From positions 6,842,215-6,906,214 of the forward strand of contig JAJHZJ010000009.1 in NCBI GenBank assembly GCA_023548195.1: a stretch of DNA of 64,000 nucleotides, read 5' to 3'. Positions 49,380-58,954 of the stretch are shown here, in pieces. The first letter of the stretch is position 1. Each line of letters starts with the position of its first letter. The position numbers and the translations under genes are program-made. Under the pieces are notes generated by a model that saw only the letters and a program-made list of their open reading frames with translations, had not been told where the DNA came from and did no database searches. The DNA is from Bettongia penicillata ogilbyi (taxonomy: Eukaryota; Chordata; Mammalia; Diprotodontia; Potoroidae).

Positions 49380-51345
49380 TTGAATTGAACAAACTGATAG
49401 AGAATTTAGAGATCGAAGACAGCATCTTCTGAATGGAAACATTAAAGAAGATACATATTTTTAACATCATATAGTACTTTTACAAAAATAGGTCATGTAA
49501 TGGTGAAAATTGCAAGTAAAAGTAAAAAATGAAGTATCAAACACACACTCTATAGACCAGAATGTAATAAACATAGTACTTAATATAGAGAATAGAAATT
49601 AAAGATAGACCTCTAAATAGAGACTTAATAGTATATTAAACCTGAAAGCAATGGAGGAGCACTTTCAGACTTCCATCGTACTATAAAAGACTAATCATCA
49701 AAACTGTTTCAGACTGCTTCAAAAGGAGACAAGTAGATCATTAGAACAGATTAGATAAAGATGGATAAAAAATAGCTAAATTCAAGAATCTAATATTTGG
49801 AAAAAAATATGAACATAAAGTGTTTGGGAAAGACCTCTCTGATAAGAATTTCTGGAAAAACTGGAAAGAAGTTCTACAGGCATTAGGTTATATATTAGAT
49901 TTACTTAATAACTTAATGCCATATGTATACACAATAATCTCAAAATGAACAGATGACTTAAACATTAAGGATCACAGCAAAAATGGGATTAGAAAGGAGT
50001 CAGATGAGGTACCTTTCACAGTCTTCACTAGGGTAAAATTCTTAAACAAGGAAAGAGAGGTGATTATAAAGGATAAAATACAAAATAGAGATGCATGAAA
50101 TTGAAAAGCTTTTGTACTGACCAGCTCAATGAAATTAGGATAAGAAAGGAAAAAAATGTTTAGGAAAAATCTTTGCATCAAATATTTCTAATCAAGGCTT
50201 AATATTTAACATGTATAAGGGACTAAAACAGATATATAACAACAAATACCATTCATCAAAGAATAAGTTGTCAAAGGATGTGAACAGACCATTCTCAAAA
50301 GAATTGTAATCTATTAATAACCACAAAAAAGTCTATTCTGAATTACTAATGAGAGAAATGCAAATTAAAACAATTCTAGTTTCAACCAGCAAATTAGCAA
50401 AGATGACAAAACATGGTAATAGTTTAAATTGGAGGGTAATAGAAAGACAATTATACACACTCTTGATGAAGTTGTGATTTAGCCCAATCATTCTGGAAAG
50501 CAAGTTGGAATTAGGCTAAAAAAGTGAGCAAAATGTCCATATTCTTTGATCTCAAGAACCCACTGTTAAGTATGTGCCTCAGGAAGATCTAAGGTAGAAA
50601 GACAATGCCCCCATACATCAAAATATACCCAATAGCATTTTTTTGCTAAGAACTCAAAGATGCTCAGAGGCTGAGAATGGTGAACAAACTGTGGTATCTG
50701 TTTGCAATAGATTTTTACTGGACCACAAGAATCAAAAATAACAGCCAGCGTTTCTATAGCATTTACTATATGCCAGGCTCTGTTTAAAGTGCTTTACAAA
50801 GCATTATCTCATTTGAGCCTCACAACAACTCCGGGATTTAGGTACTTACAGATAAGGAAACTGAGACGAATGAGTTGAATTGCGCTGGGTCATAGAACTT
50901 GTAAGGGTTTGAGGCTAGATTTGAACTCAGGACTTCATGTCTTTAGACCTAGCACTATTCACTGTGCTATGATGAATATGAAGAATTCAAGAAAGTATAC
51001 GAACACAAATTAACTCACACAAAGTGAAGTAATTATAACCAGGAAAACCATATACACAACTATATGGATATAAATGGAAAGAAAAATAGCAATAAGAAAA
51101 ACTGAAACGGAATGCTGTTTAAATTATGACAACTAAGTTTGACACTGAATAAGAGGCACTAGAATACATCTCTTCTTCCTTTTTTTTTTTTTAAACAGAG
51201 ATAGGGGATGGGGTGGCTATAGAGGCAGAAAGGAGCAAATACCATCAGACTGGATTAATGTGTTGCTTAGTTTTGCTGAAGTGCTTTCTTTCTTATCTTT
51301 TGATATAAGGGATGATATAAGGGGCATTGTGGGAGGTGAAACAAA
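49380..51345 (+). mobile_element. Old L1, ORF2 second half and 3' region, interrupted by a MIR
   Basis: Sense L1 ORF2 wording with many frameshifts: GTACTTTTACAAAAATAGGTCATG (49470s), CAATGGAGGAGCACTTTCAGAC, CTCTGATAAGAATTTCTGG, GACTTAAACATTAAGG, AAGCTTTTGTACTGACC, TAATATTTAACATGTATAAGGGACTAAAACAGATATATAAC, GTCAAAGGATGTGAACAGACC, AGAGAAATGCAAATTAAAAC, TTCTGGAAAGCAAGTTGG. Translated, 50200-50310 reads like 'LIFNMYKGLKQIYNN...KDVNRPFSKEL', collinear with mammalian L1 ORF2. A MIR sits at 50737-50966, after which 3' L1 text resumes (ACACAAAGTGAAGTAATTATAACCAGG). Enzymatically dead. Confidence 0.85.
50737..50966 (-). mobile_element. MIR-type SINE, antisense, nested in old L1
   Basis: AACAGCCAGCGTTTCTATAG, ATTTACTATATGCCAGGCTC, AAGTGCTTTACAAAGCATTATCTCATTTGAGCCTCACAACAACTCC, GATAAGGAAACTGAGACG, GGCTAGATTTGAACTCAGG, CCTAGCACTATTCACTGTGC. 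Confidence 0.93.
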
Positions 51346-51677
51346 AGATGCCATAGTAAAGGACAGAAATCCCCTTCCTACCTTTCAGAAGTCCAAGGGA
51401 GACTAATAAAATCCCAAGGGATGTGCTCAAAGTAAGGAGGAGCTTTTTTCCACTCTTACTTCCCTAAGGGAAATAGGAAGTATTGAATAAGTAGTTCTTG
51501 ACTTAGTAAACAATTATCTTTTTTTGCTTTTTTAAAAAAAGTTTTGAGTTTTCAACATTCACTTTTATAAGATTTTGACTTCTAAATCTTTTTCCCTTAC
51601 CTATTCCCTCCACAATCTAATATAGACTCCATATGTGCAATCATATTAAACCTAGTTCCACATTTGTCATGTTTTGA

Positions 51678-51690
51678 AAGAAGAATCAGA
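51678..51690. repeat. Left target-site duplication of the nested L1
   Basis: AAGAAGAATCAGA, identical to 53501-53513. Confidence 0.85.
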
Positions 51691-53500
51691 GACAATTCTC
51701 CCTATGTTAATTTACTTATTCAGAGCCATACCAATCAAACCACCAGAAAATCAATTTCTAGAGTAAGAAAAAAATAATATGAAAATTCATGTGAAAGAAC
51801 AAAAGATCCAGAATACCAAGGGAATTAATGAAAAATGCTTGGGAAGGTGGCCTAGCCATACCAGATCTCAAATTGTATTATAAAGCAGTAATCATAAAAC
51901 CACTTGATACTGGCTAAGAAATAGAAGGGTAGATCAGTGGAATAGGTTAGATACACAAGTAGTCAATGATTATAGCAGTCTACTGTTTGATAAACCCAAG
52001 GACCTCAGCTTCTGGGATAAGAACTCACTGTTTGACAAGCACTGCTGGGAAAACTGGATAATAGTGTGCGGGAAACTGGGCATAGACCAATGCCTGACAC
52101 CATATACCGGAATAAAATCCAAATGAGTACACAATCTAGGTATAAAGGCTAATACTACAAACAAATTACGGGGAACAAGGGATAGTTTGTCAGACTTAGT
52201 GAGAATGGAGAAATTTTTGGCCAAACAAGAGACAGAGACCATTATGAAATGCAAAATGGATAATTTTGATTACACTAAATTGAAAAGTTTTTGCACAAAG
52301 CCAATGCAACCAAGATTAGGAAGGAAGTAGAAAACTGGGAAAGAATTTTTATAACCAGCGTCTATGATAAAGGCCCCATTTCTAAAATATATAGAGAACT
52401 GAGTCAAATTTACAAGAATACAAGTCATTTCAAAGGATATGAACAGGTAGTTTGCAGAGGAAGAAATTAAAGCCATCTCTAGTCCTATGAAAAAATGCTC
52501 TAAGTCACTATTGATTAGAGAGTTGCAAATCAAAACAACTCTGAGATACCACATCCCACCTATCAGATTGGCTAACATGACAAAACAGGAAGATGATAAA
52601 TGTTGGAGAAGATGTGGGAGAGGTGGAACACTAATTTGTTGTTGGTGGAGCTGTGAGCTGATCCAACCATTCTAGAGAGCAATTTGGAACTATGCCCAAA
52701 AAGCTACAAAAATGTTCATACCCTTTGGCCCAGCAATATGGCTTCTAGGACCGTATCCCAAAGAGATCATAAAAATGGGAAAAGGACTCATATGTACAAA
52801 AATATTTATAGCAGCTCTTTTTGTGGTGGCCAAGAACTGGAAATTGAGGCAATGCCTATCAATTGGAGAACAGCTGAACAAGTTGTGTTATATGTAATGG
52901 AATATTATTGTGCTATAAGAAATGATGAACAGGAAGACTTCAGAGAGGCCTAGAGGGACTTATATGAACTGATGCTGAGCGAAATGAGCAGAACCAGAAG
53001 AACATTGTACATAGTAACAGCCACAGTGTGTGAGGACTGTTTCTGGTGGACCTAGCCCTGCACAGCAGTGCAAGAACCTAAAACATTCCCAAAGAACTCT
53101 TGAGGCAAAATGCCATCCACATCTAGAGAAAGAACTATGGAAACAGAATGCAGAAAGAAGCAGAATATTTTCTCTTGAGTCATTTTTTGGTTTGATTTGG
53201 TTTTTTTTCCCATGATTTCTCCCATTTGTTTTAATTCTTCTATGCAACATAACTAATATGAAAATATATTTAATAAGAATGTATATGTACAACTCATTTA
53301 AGATTGCATGCTGTCTCGGGGAGGAAAGGGGGAAGGAGGGGGAGAAAATTTCAGATTTATGGAAGTGATTGCTGAAAATTGAAAACAAATTAATAAAAAA
53401 AAGACCTGTTAGTAGCTAAGACATATTGTGAAGTGAAAATGAGATCATATGTATGTATATAACCAACATTAAAGTTCTATTTAATTGTTAGTGGAAAAAA
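51691..53500 (+). mobile_element. Marsupial L1, 5'-truncated, with candidate 3' transduction
   Basis: Starts within ORF2 (TTAATTTACTTATTCAGAGCC, the RT-to-C-terminal part) and runs through GGTGGCCTAGCCATACCAG, GTTTGATAAACCCAAGGACC, AATTGAAAAGTTTTTGCAC and ATGAAAAAATGCTCTAAGTC to the ORF2 end. The frame at 52487-52897 contains a TLICCWWSCELIQPF block, and 52684-52953 contains VMEYYCAIRNDE; both match the ORF2 C-terminal segment of mammalian L1 (CWWxCxLxQPxW ... MEYYxAIKNDE). The CYM stop near 52897 and the frame change between the blocks show it is dead. L1's own AATAAA with A-tail is at 53392-53402. About 88 further bases, an ATTAAA at 53468-53473 and a second A-run (53495-53500) follow before the right target duplication. 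Confidence 0.9.
53403..53490 (+). other. Candidate transduced 3' flank of the L1
   Basis: About 88 bases between the L1's own poly(A) and a second A-run, inside the target duplications. They do not resemble L1 3' text in the surrounding copies. ATTAAA (53468-53473) lies about 20 bases before the second A-run, the right spacing for a polyadenylation signal. Confidence 0.55.
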
Positions 53501-53513
53501 AAGAAGAATCAGA
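53501..53513. repeat. Right target-site duplication of the nested L1
   Basis: AAGAAGAATCAGA, identical to 51678-51690, directly after the second A-run. Confidence 0.85.
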
Positions 53514-54111
53514 ACAAAAGGTAAAAACCACAAGGAAGAAAAAACAAAAACATAAAAAGAGCAAATAGTCTGCTTCTCTCTGCATTCAGACTCCATAGTT
53601 CTTTCTCTGGATGTGGACAGCATCTTCCATCATGAGTCTTTTGGATTTGTCAGAGGATCATTGCACTGCTGAGAAGAGCTGTCTAACAAAATCAGTCATT
53701 GTGCAATGTTGCTGTTACTGTGTAATAAGCTATTATCTTGACACATCCCCTAGGCACATGGACACCTGGGGACCCATCAAGAGCTGCTGCATCATGAAGT
53801 CCTTTAGCAAGGTACTACAGCACATACCCAGCCTATAAGAAGTGTTCAGTCCAGTAAATCAAGGCCTTCTTCCAATCACCCCATTATACTCAATTAAAAA
53901 AAAAAAAAGTATTTTTTTAAAAAAATTGTGGGGAGAAAAGATTTAGGAAATAATAAAAAAAATCTTTACCTTGACTATAAATTGAGTAAAACCTTTTGGT
54001 TTCATTTGACCACATCTGAGATTTTGTTGACATAGGGAGCTGCCAGTAAGAAACATTTCCCAACACAGGCTGGCACCTTCCCTAAAATTTGTATAGTTGG
54101 AGAATAGCCTT

Positions 54112-54214
54112 GGTCTCGAGGAATAAAGTATCTTGTCCAGATCAACACAGTCAGTATGTTAGAGGTAGAGTTTGAACTCAGGTCTCGTTGATTCTGAGGC
54201 TAACTCACTATCCA
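54112..54214 (-). mobile_element. MIR-type SINE fragment, antisense
   Basis: TCTTGTCCAGATCAACACAGTC, GAGGTAGAGTTTGAACTCAGGTCTCG, TTCTGAGGCTAACTCACTATCCACTAAGC. Confidence 0.85.
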
Positions 54215-54397
54215 CTAAGCCAGGGGTAGGAAACCTGCAGTGTCAAGGCCACGTGTGGCCTTCAAGGTCCTTGGGTACAGCCTTTTGACTGAATCCAAGC
54301 TTCACAGGACAAATCCTAATATTAAGGGAATTTGTTCTGTGAAATTTAGATTCAGTCAAAGAGCCACAGTTTCTCCACCCTTGCTCTGTCCTACTGC
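54215..54397. mobile_element. Palindromic hAT MITE, family C, near complete
   Basis: Left end CAGGGGTAGGAAACCTGCAG, right end GTTTCTCCACCCTTG. The centre has two mirror-image arms: TTTGACTGAATCCAAGCTTCACAGGACAAATCC on the left and GGAATTTGTTCTGTGAAATTTAGATTCAGTCAAA on the right, around AATATTAA. Strand cannot be assigned because it is palindromic. A second copy is at 58984-59142. Confidence 0.85.
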
Positions 54398-55227
54398 TCT
54401 CTGATGAATAAAATGTACCTATAATACCTATAAAGTACCTGAAGATCTATAAAATCTAAGAAAAAATTAGAAAAATAGCCCTTCATAAAACTGAATAAAA
54501 TATCTTGAAAAAACTATATTTTCCCCAAATAACATGAGGATAAGTTCCACGTATCACCCTACAAGTATGCTAGGTGCCCACTAATAGAGATAGCTTTCAG
54601 GCCCAGACATGTTGATAACATAAGAATCAAAACCCGAGTTTGTGGTCCATGGAGATATTGCTACATTCAGTTATATTCCAAAGCTGGTTTGTAGGGTGGT
54701 AATCCACAATTTGGAAGGCATTTTTCCATAGAATAATGGGGCTAGATTCCTAAGCTAGTTCACAAATGCGTATTTCGACCCACAACTATACTACTAATAC
54801 TCCATTAATGAATCAAAGTTCCAGCATTACAAACCCAGCCATATTAAAATCCGACCAACCCTAAGCCAGGTGAATCAGCCTCGTACTGGTTAATAGTAGT
54901 GGTTCATGTTAAGCTGTGCCCACGTACGTATTCCCAGGACAAAAACCATCTCTGAACAGTTTCTATTTGCCTACACAAAGTTGAAGGTCAAAGAAGGCTG
55001 ACCCGCAGCAAAGTTATTAAGTCAACAGTTTGTCTTCAGTGTCCTCCGCCTCCTTTCTTTTCTATACCTACACCTCACAACCACAATGGCTACTCTTCTC
55101 CGCTCTGGGTACCCCCTGTCTTTCAGCTCCCTATTCCCTAATATACTAGAAAAAACTCCAAAGGATCCCATGTTACATCATTTATACTCGTTGTTTAGTT
55201 ACTTAGACTGATTGACTATAGAAGAAT
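54398..55227. other. Unassigned non-coding stretch
   Basis: About 830 bases without a recognised repeat or frame over 60 codons. Confidence 0.45.
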
Positions 55228-55400
55228 TATGGTATAGTGAGAATACCGTATTTGGAGTCTAAAGACCTGGTCGTAGGACTTTGGTCAAATTCTTCTTCCT
55301 TTGGAAGCTCACTTATACTCATCTGTACAATGGATAAAATAATATCCAAATAATATGACCTTTGCTTAACATTATAGGCTAGCTGGAAACAGAGCCCTTT
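55228..55400 (+). mobile_element. MIR-type SINE
   Basis: TATAGTGAGAATACCGTATTTGGAGTC, AAAGACCTGGTCGTAGG, CTTATACTCATCTGTACAATGGATAAAATAATATCC. Decayed, sense. Confidence 0.75.
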
Positions 55401-55529
55401 ATAAACCAAAAAGCTCTCTCTAAAAAAAAATATGTTGTTCTGAGAATAGCAAAAACAACATATTACACTCTACTGCTACCTCCATCAAACACTTTTATTT
55501 TTATCCTTTTACCTCCAATTATGAAATGA

Positions 55530-55670
55530 AGGGAGGGACAGCTAGATGGCACAGTGGATAGAGCACCAGCCCTAGAGTCAGGAGGTCCTTAATTCAAATA
55601 TGACCTTGAACACTTATGAGCTGTGTGACCTTGGGCAAGTCACTTAACTCCAATTGCTTCAAAAAAAAAA
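55530..55670 (+). mobile_element. Young-looking marsupial tRNA-SINE, complete, with target duplications
   Basis: GGGACAGCTAGATGGCACAGTGG, AGAGCACCAGCCCTAGAGTCAGGAGGTCC, GAGCTGTGTGACCTTGGGCAAGTCACTTAACTCC, then CAATTGCTTC and a pure A-run to 55670. Direct ATGAAATGA repeats flank it (55521-55529 and 55671-55679); with one mismatch the match extends to 12 bases. The best-preserved SINE in the window. Confidence 0.97.
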
Positions 55671-55689
55671 ATGAAATGATGGCGGCTTA

Positions 55690-55864
55690 AGGTATTGTTT
55701 GGAAAAATCTCAGAGACAGGAAGACCTTTGTTCACATCCTGCCTGTGGGACCATAGGAAAGTCCCCTTTCAGTGCCTTTGACAATCTCCAGAGTCATTGC
55801 TGATCAGCATTGGTAGAAGGCATTTATTCACTGGGAATTCCCTGTACAATGAAATCATAATAGT
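55690..55864 (+). mobile_element. Marsupial SINE (MAR1-like)
   Basis: ACAGGAAGACCTTTGTTCACATCCTGCC, GTCCCCTTTCAGTGCCTTTGACAATCTCCAGAGTC, GATCAGCATTGGTAGAAGG, GGGAATTCCCTGTACAATG, AAATCAT. The reverse of the family at 17641 and 57055. Confidence 0.82.
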
Positions 55865-56182
55865 GATTAAAAAGAAAGAGAAAGGAAAAAATGAAATGAA
55901 AGGCTTGGCGTTCCATTAAAGGAGTTTCTGAGCATCAGCAAAGCCTTAGGGAAAAATCTCTTTATCTGGAATCACAATGTACATAACAATGGCTTGATTT
56001 AGTTCTTCGGCTGTGATTGCATATTTTATCTTTCCTGACACAGCTGACATTTTTTTTTTTTAGTACTGAATTACAGTCTCAAACCCTAACTCACTGCTTC
56101 TGAAGTCTTAAACATATTGCTATCAAGGCTATATTCTTTGTACTGCTGATAAGAAAGCTTCTGACAATAGCATAAGTCGCTG
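55865..56182. other. Unassigned non-coding stretch
   Basis: No recognised repeat. T-run at 56053-56062. Confidence 0.4.
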
Positions 56183-56488
56183 TGACGTATTGAGGTAGCA
56201 TGTGAAGGTGGAAAGACTGTTGACTCTCAGTCTGGAGGACCTGGATTCAAGTCCTGCTTCTGACACCTTCTACCTGGGGGACTTCCAGGAAACTAAGGCC
56301 TTAGTTTTCTGCTCTTTTTAAAGTGGGTTTGTGGGGATGCTAGGTGGCACAGCGCATAGAGCACCAGCCCTGGAGTCAGGAGGACTCAGAAACTCACAAG
56401 TCACTTAACCTTGATTGTCTCCAGAAAAGTGGGGTACATATGTGGACTAGATGACCTCTGAGGCCCCTTCTAGCTTGTGACAAGTGAT
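56183..56488 (+). mobile_element. MIR/THER-type SINE split by a tRNA-SINE
   Basis: 5' part 56183-56330 (AGGTAGCATGTGAAGGTGG, TCTGGAGGACCTGGATTCAAGTCCTGC, TTAGTTTTCTGCTC). The 3' part resumes at 56433: ATGTGGACTAGATGACCTCTGAGGCCCCTTCTAGC. Confidence 0.85.
56331..56432 (+). mobile_element. Marsupial tRNA-SINE with internal deletion, nested
   Basis: GGGGATGCTAGGTGGCACAGCGC, AGAGCACCAGCCCTGGAGTCAGGAGGAC, then a jump to CTCACAAGTCACTTAACC and TTGATTGTCTCCAGAAAA. About 35 bases of the middle are missing compared with 55530-55670. AAAGTGGGT before and AAAGTGGGG after it look like target duplications. Confidence 0.88.
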
Positions 56489-56662
56489 ATGAGCTTTGTT
56501 CACACAAGTATCGTAATGAGACCTAAGTACCATTTAAAGTATGTCTCTGTTGAGTTCCAGGCCATCAGAAACTCCCTTGTCTTGTCCCTCTTCCTACTCT
56601 TTCCCCAACCCCCAAGTCCCAGACCTGAGAGGTGGGCTTGATAGGATAGCTGCAGATTAAGA

Positions 56663-56792
56663 TCTGCATGGGCCCAAAGGAGCCACCAATAAGAAGACAT
56701 AGGCCTAGAGAGGCATAGTAACTTGTCCAGGATTACAGAGCTAGTAAGCAGTAGATAGATCCAGGATAGAGCCATAGATCTTCCATCTACAA
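56663..56792 (-). mobile_element. MIR-type SINE fragment, antisense
   Basis: GACATAGGCCTAGAGAGGCATAGTAACTTGTCCAGGATTACAGAGC, AAGCAGTAGATAGATCC. Confidence 0.75.
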
Positions 56793-57054
56793 ATCTAGCA
56801 TTCACAAAATTCTAATAGATATAGGTCTTTCCACAGTGGAGAGGCAGTGTTACAAATTTTGGTAATTTGGGTTCTGTTTATAAGCTACTCTCCTAGATAC
56901 CAATTTGTTTGGATAATTAAGAATTGATCTTACTTCCCTGTCTCAGGATTGTTTCTTAGGAAACGTTGTCTTTTAAATCATGAAGATATGCATAAGGAAA
57001 CCTAAGTCTTGGAAAGAAGTCCTGAGAGTTTAAAATGTTTAAGGATAATAAAGG
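56793..57054. other. Unassigned non-coding spacer
   Basis: No repeat or gene recognised. Confidence 0.35.
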
Positions 57055-57237
57055 GAATGGCTAGTATAGGGAACTCCCAGTGAGTATACTCCCTTTACCA
57101 ATGCAGATCTGTCCCATTTTTCAAGAGAGTTGCCAAGAACTTAAGTGACTTGCCCAACATAACACTGACAGAAAGAACCAGTGGAGGGCCAGAAGGATTC
57201 TCTATTTAACAGCACCATGCTGATATTTCAGGGAAAA
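57055..57237 (-). mobile_element. Marsupial SINE (MAR1-like), antisense
   Basis: AGGGAACTCCCAGTGAGTATACTCCC, TTTACCAATGCAGATCTG, AGAGTTGCCAAGAAC, TTAAGTGACTTGCCCAAC. Confidence 0.78.
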
Positions 57238-57500
57238 TACTCCCGGGAGGTAGCTAAGTAACGGAGTAGTCATAAAAACAGGCAAATATATTATGTCACC
57301 AACACTGAACTGATCATCCAAGAGTCCTGAGGAGTAATTGAGAGAGGAAGGAAATGAAACTCTTTTTTACCTAAAAGAAAATTATTTACACAACTGACCC
57401 AATGATAACGATAAGTACTGCTGCATCAAGTTTTCTGAAGATAATGAAGAAACCTATAGAAGATAATACAATAAAAGTATGGTATTATGGCAGGGAATGG

Positions 57501-57750
57501 GACAACTAGGTGGCACAGTGGTTAGAGTGCTAGGCCTGAGGTTAGGAAGATCTGAATTCTAATTCAGCCTCAAGCTCTTACTAGCTACATGACCCTGGTC
57601 AAGTCACTTAACCCTGTTTGCCTTAGTTCCTCAACTGTAAAATGACCTGGAGAAGGAAACTGAAAACCACTCTAGTATCTTTGCCAAGAAAACCCCAAAT
57701 AGGGTCACAAAGAGTCAGATACAACTGAAACCAGTGAAGACTAAAAATGA
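57501..57750 (+). mobile_element. Marsupial tRNA-derived SINE, full length
   Basis: GGGACAACTAGGTGGCACAGTGG, AAGATCTGAATTCTAATTCAGCC, CTACATGACCCTGGTCAAGTCACTTAACC, TAAAATGACCTGGAGAAGG, TATCTTTGCCAAGAAAACCCC, GGGTCACAAAGAGTCAG, ATACAACTGAAACC. Same subfamily as 31481-31732. Confidence 0.95.
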
Positions 57751-57904
57751 ATGATCCATAGACATCGAGTGCTTGCACGCTCATGCTGCGGTTCTTGTGG
57801 GATACAGATTCCTAGGTCTTCAGGGACATGTCTGAGGTGACTTTCCTCACCGCGTAAGACTTCATAGCTATTCTACTCTCATTAAAAGCTATACCAAGCA
57901 ATTA

Positions 57905-58318
57905 ACTGGTTTGCAGCTTCTCACTGGTAGAACATGTCCCTTTCATCATTTCTTAGAGCACAATAATATTCCATTATGCTCAAACATTGTAATTTTTTCA
58001 GCCATTCCCTGATGAGCAACCCCTTAGTTTCCAGTTCCTTGTTGCTACAAAAATTGATGCTATAAATACCTTTGTTCCCACAGGCCCTTTTCCTTTCATC
58101 TCTTTGGGGTGGGGTGGGGTGGGTAGACCTAGTAGTGTATCGGTAGGTCAAAGATTATGCAGGGGTTCGTGACTTCGTGGGGATAGTTCCTGCTTTTCAG
58201 AATGATTAGACCAAGACAAGTTCACTAATATTGTGTCTGTATTTTCCCCCCTCCCAATCCCTCCAATATTTGTCATTTTCTTCTTCTGTAGCTTCGCCAA
58301 TGTCACAGTTATAATAAC
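57905..58318 (-). mobile_element. L1 ORF2 C-terminal fragment, antisense
   Basis: Two reverse frames retain L1 ORF2 text: 57921-58151 ends with IMEYYCALRNDE and 58148-58330 contains VTLAKLQKKKMTNIGG, both collinear with the C-terminal third of mammalian ORF2. DNA blocks include TTTCTTAGAGCACAATAATATTCC, TAGTTTCCAGTTCCTTG and AATGTCACAGTTATAAT. A frameshift separates the two frames. Confidence 0.9.
58106..58123 (+). other. G-quadruplex-compatible motif
   Basis: GGGGTGGGGTGGGGTGGG: four G-runs with single-T loops on the + strand, located in the antisense L1. Confidence 0.85.
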
Positions 58319-58321
58319 AAA

Positions 58322-58562
58322 CAATAACAATTGACATTTATATAGCTCTTGAAGTTTTTCAAAGTGCTTTACATATATCCCACGTCATTTTCACAACTGT
58401 CCCTAGAGGTGGGTGTTCTCATCATCCACATTTTAGAGATAATGAAATTGAAGCAGGCAGAGATTAAGTGACTTGTCCAGGGTCACCTAGTAAGTATCTG
58501 AGGTGGAATGTGAATTTAGATCTTCCCCAATCCAGACACAGCACTTTAGCCATTGCCTCTGA
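58322..58562 (-). mobile_element. MIR-type SINE, antisense, full length
   Basis: AACAATTGACATTTATATAGC, AAGTGCTTTACATATATCCC, TCATCATCCACATTTTAGAG, GAGATTAAGTGACTTGTCCAGGGTCACC, GTGAATTTAGATCTTCCCC, ACAGCACTTTAGCCATTGCC. Starts within a few bases of the L1 end. Confidence 0.93.
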
Positions 58563-58954
58563 TGGATATGAAGTAGAACCCTAGAGGTTTTTTTTTTTTA
58601 AATTATTAGTGATTAGAATATTTGTTTCATATGGTTGTCAATAGACTGGATTTCCTTCTTTTGAAAATTGTCTGCTAAACAGGATATTCCTGTCATTTTC
58701 CCTTGTGTTTAGATGATTAGAAATTCTGGGAAACAGCAGGCCAACGTATACCAGATTGGCTCCAGAAAATGCAGATCTGTCTCCACAAACCTCAAGAAAC
58801 TTAATCTGCTCCTCTCTTCAGCCTCAACTTCAACTCTGGTTGCTAACCAAAAGTCTACTATTATAAAAACATTCTAGGGGAAGGGCTAGAGCCAGTATAA
58901 ATAGCCTCGAGTTGTTGGGTTTTATTTTTAACATAAAAAAAAAATCTCCTAAAA
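58563..58954. other. Unassigned non-coding stretch
   Basis: No repeat recognised. T-run 58588-58600 and A-run 58936-58945. Confidence 0.4.

Larger units (their letters stand above)
51525..53885 (-). mobile_element. Marsupial L1 3' region, antisense, split by a younger L1
   Basis: Left half 51525-51690: GAGTTTTCAACATTCAC, AAGATTTTGACTTCTAAATC, CTATTCCCTCCACAATC, TAGTTCCACATTTGTCATG, GAAAGAAGAATCAGA. Right half 53501-53885: AAGAAGAATCAGAACAAAAGG, AAAACCACAAGGAAG, CTCTGCATTCAGACTCCATAGTTCTTTCTCTGG, ATCTTCCATCATGAGTC, ATTGCACTGCTGAGAAGAGC, CAATGTTGCTGTTACTGTG. Joining at the shared 13-mer gives continuous antisense L1 3'-region sequence. A trailing A-run is at 53896-53908. Confidence 0.85.

Noticed and set aside
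49470..49560. Endogenous retrovirus
   Set aside because: Wording fits L1 ORF2 and is followed by more L1 in order. No LTRs, primer-binding site or gag/pol/env motifs are seen anywhere in the window.
52270..52578. 102-codon reverse frame with hydrophobic stretches
   Set aside because: It lies wholly on the antisense strand of L1 ORF2 coding sequence.
52487..53388. Frames of 60-142 codons around 52.5-53.4 kb as cellular genes
   Set aside because: The forward ones are fragments of L1 ORF2, and the reverse ones are shadows of it and of the 3' region. Stops and frame changes rule out function.
54215..54397. microRNA gene
   Set aside because: The hairpin is explained by a palindromic MITE. Without small-RNA data it is listed only as a possibility.
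57921..58330. Two reverse frames as a small gene
   Set aside because: They are adjacent pieces of an antisense L1 ORF2 end separated by a frameshift.
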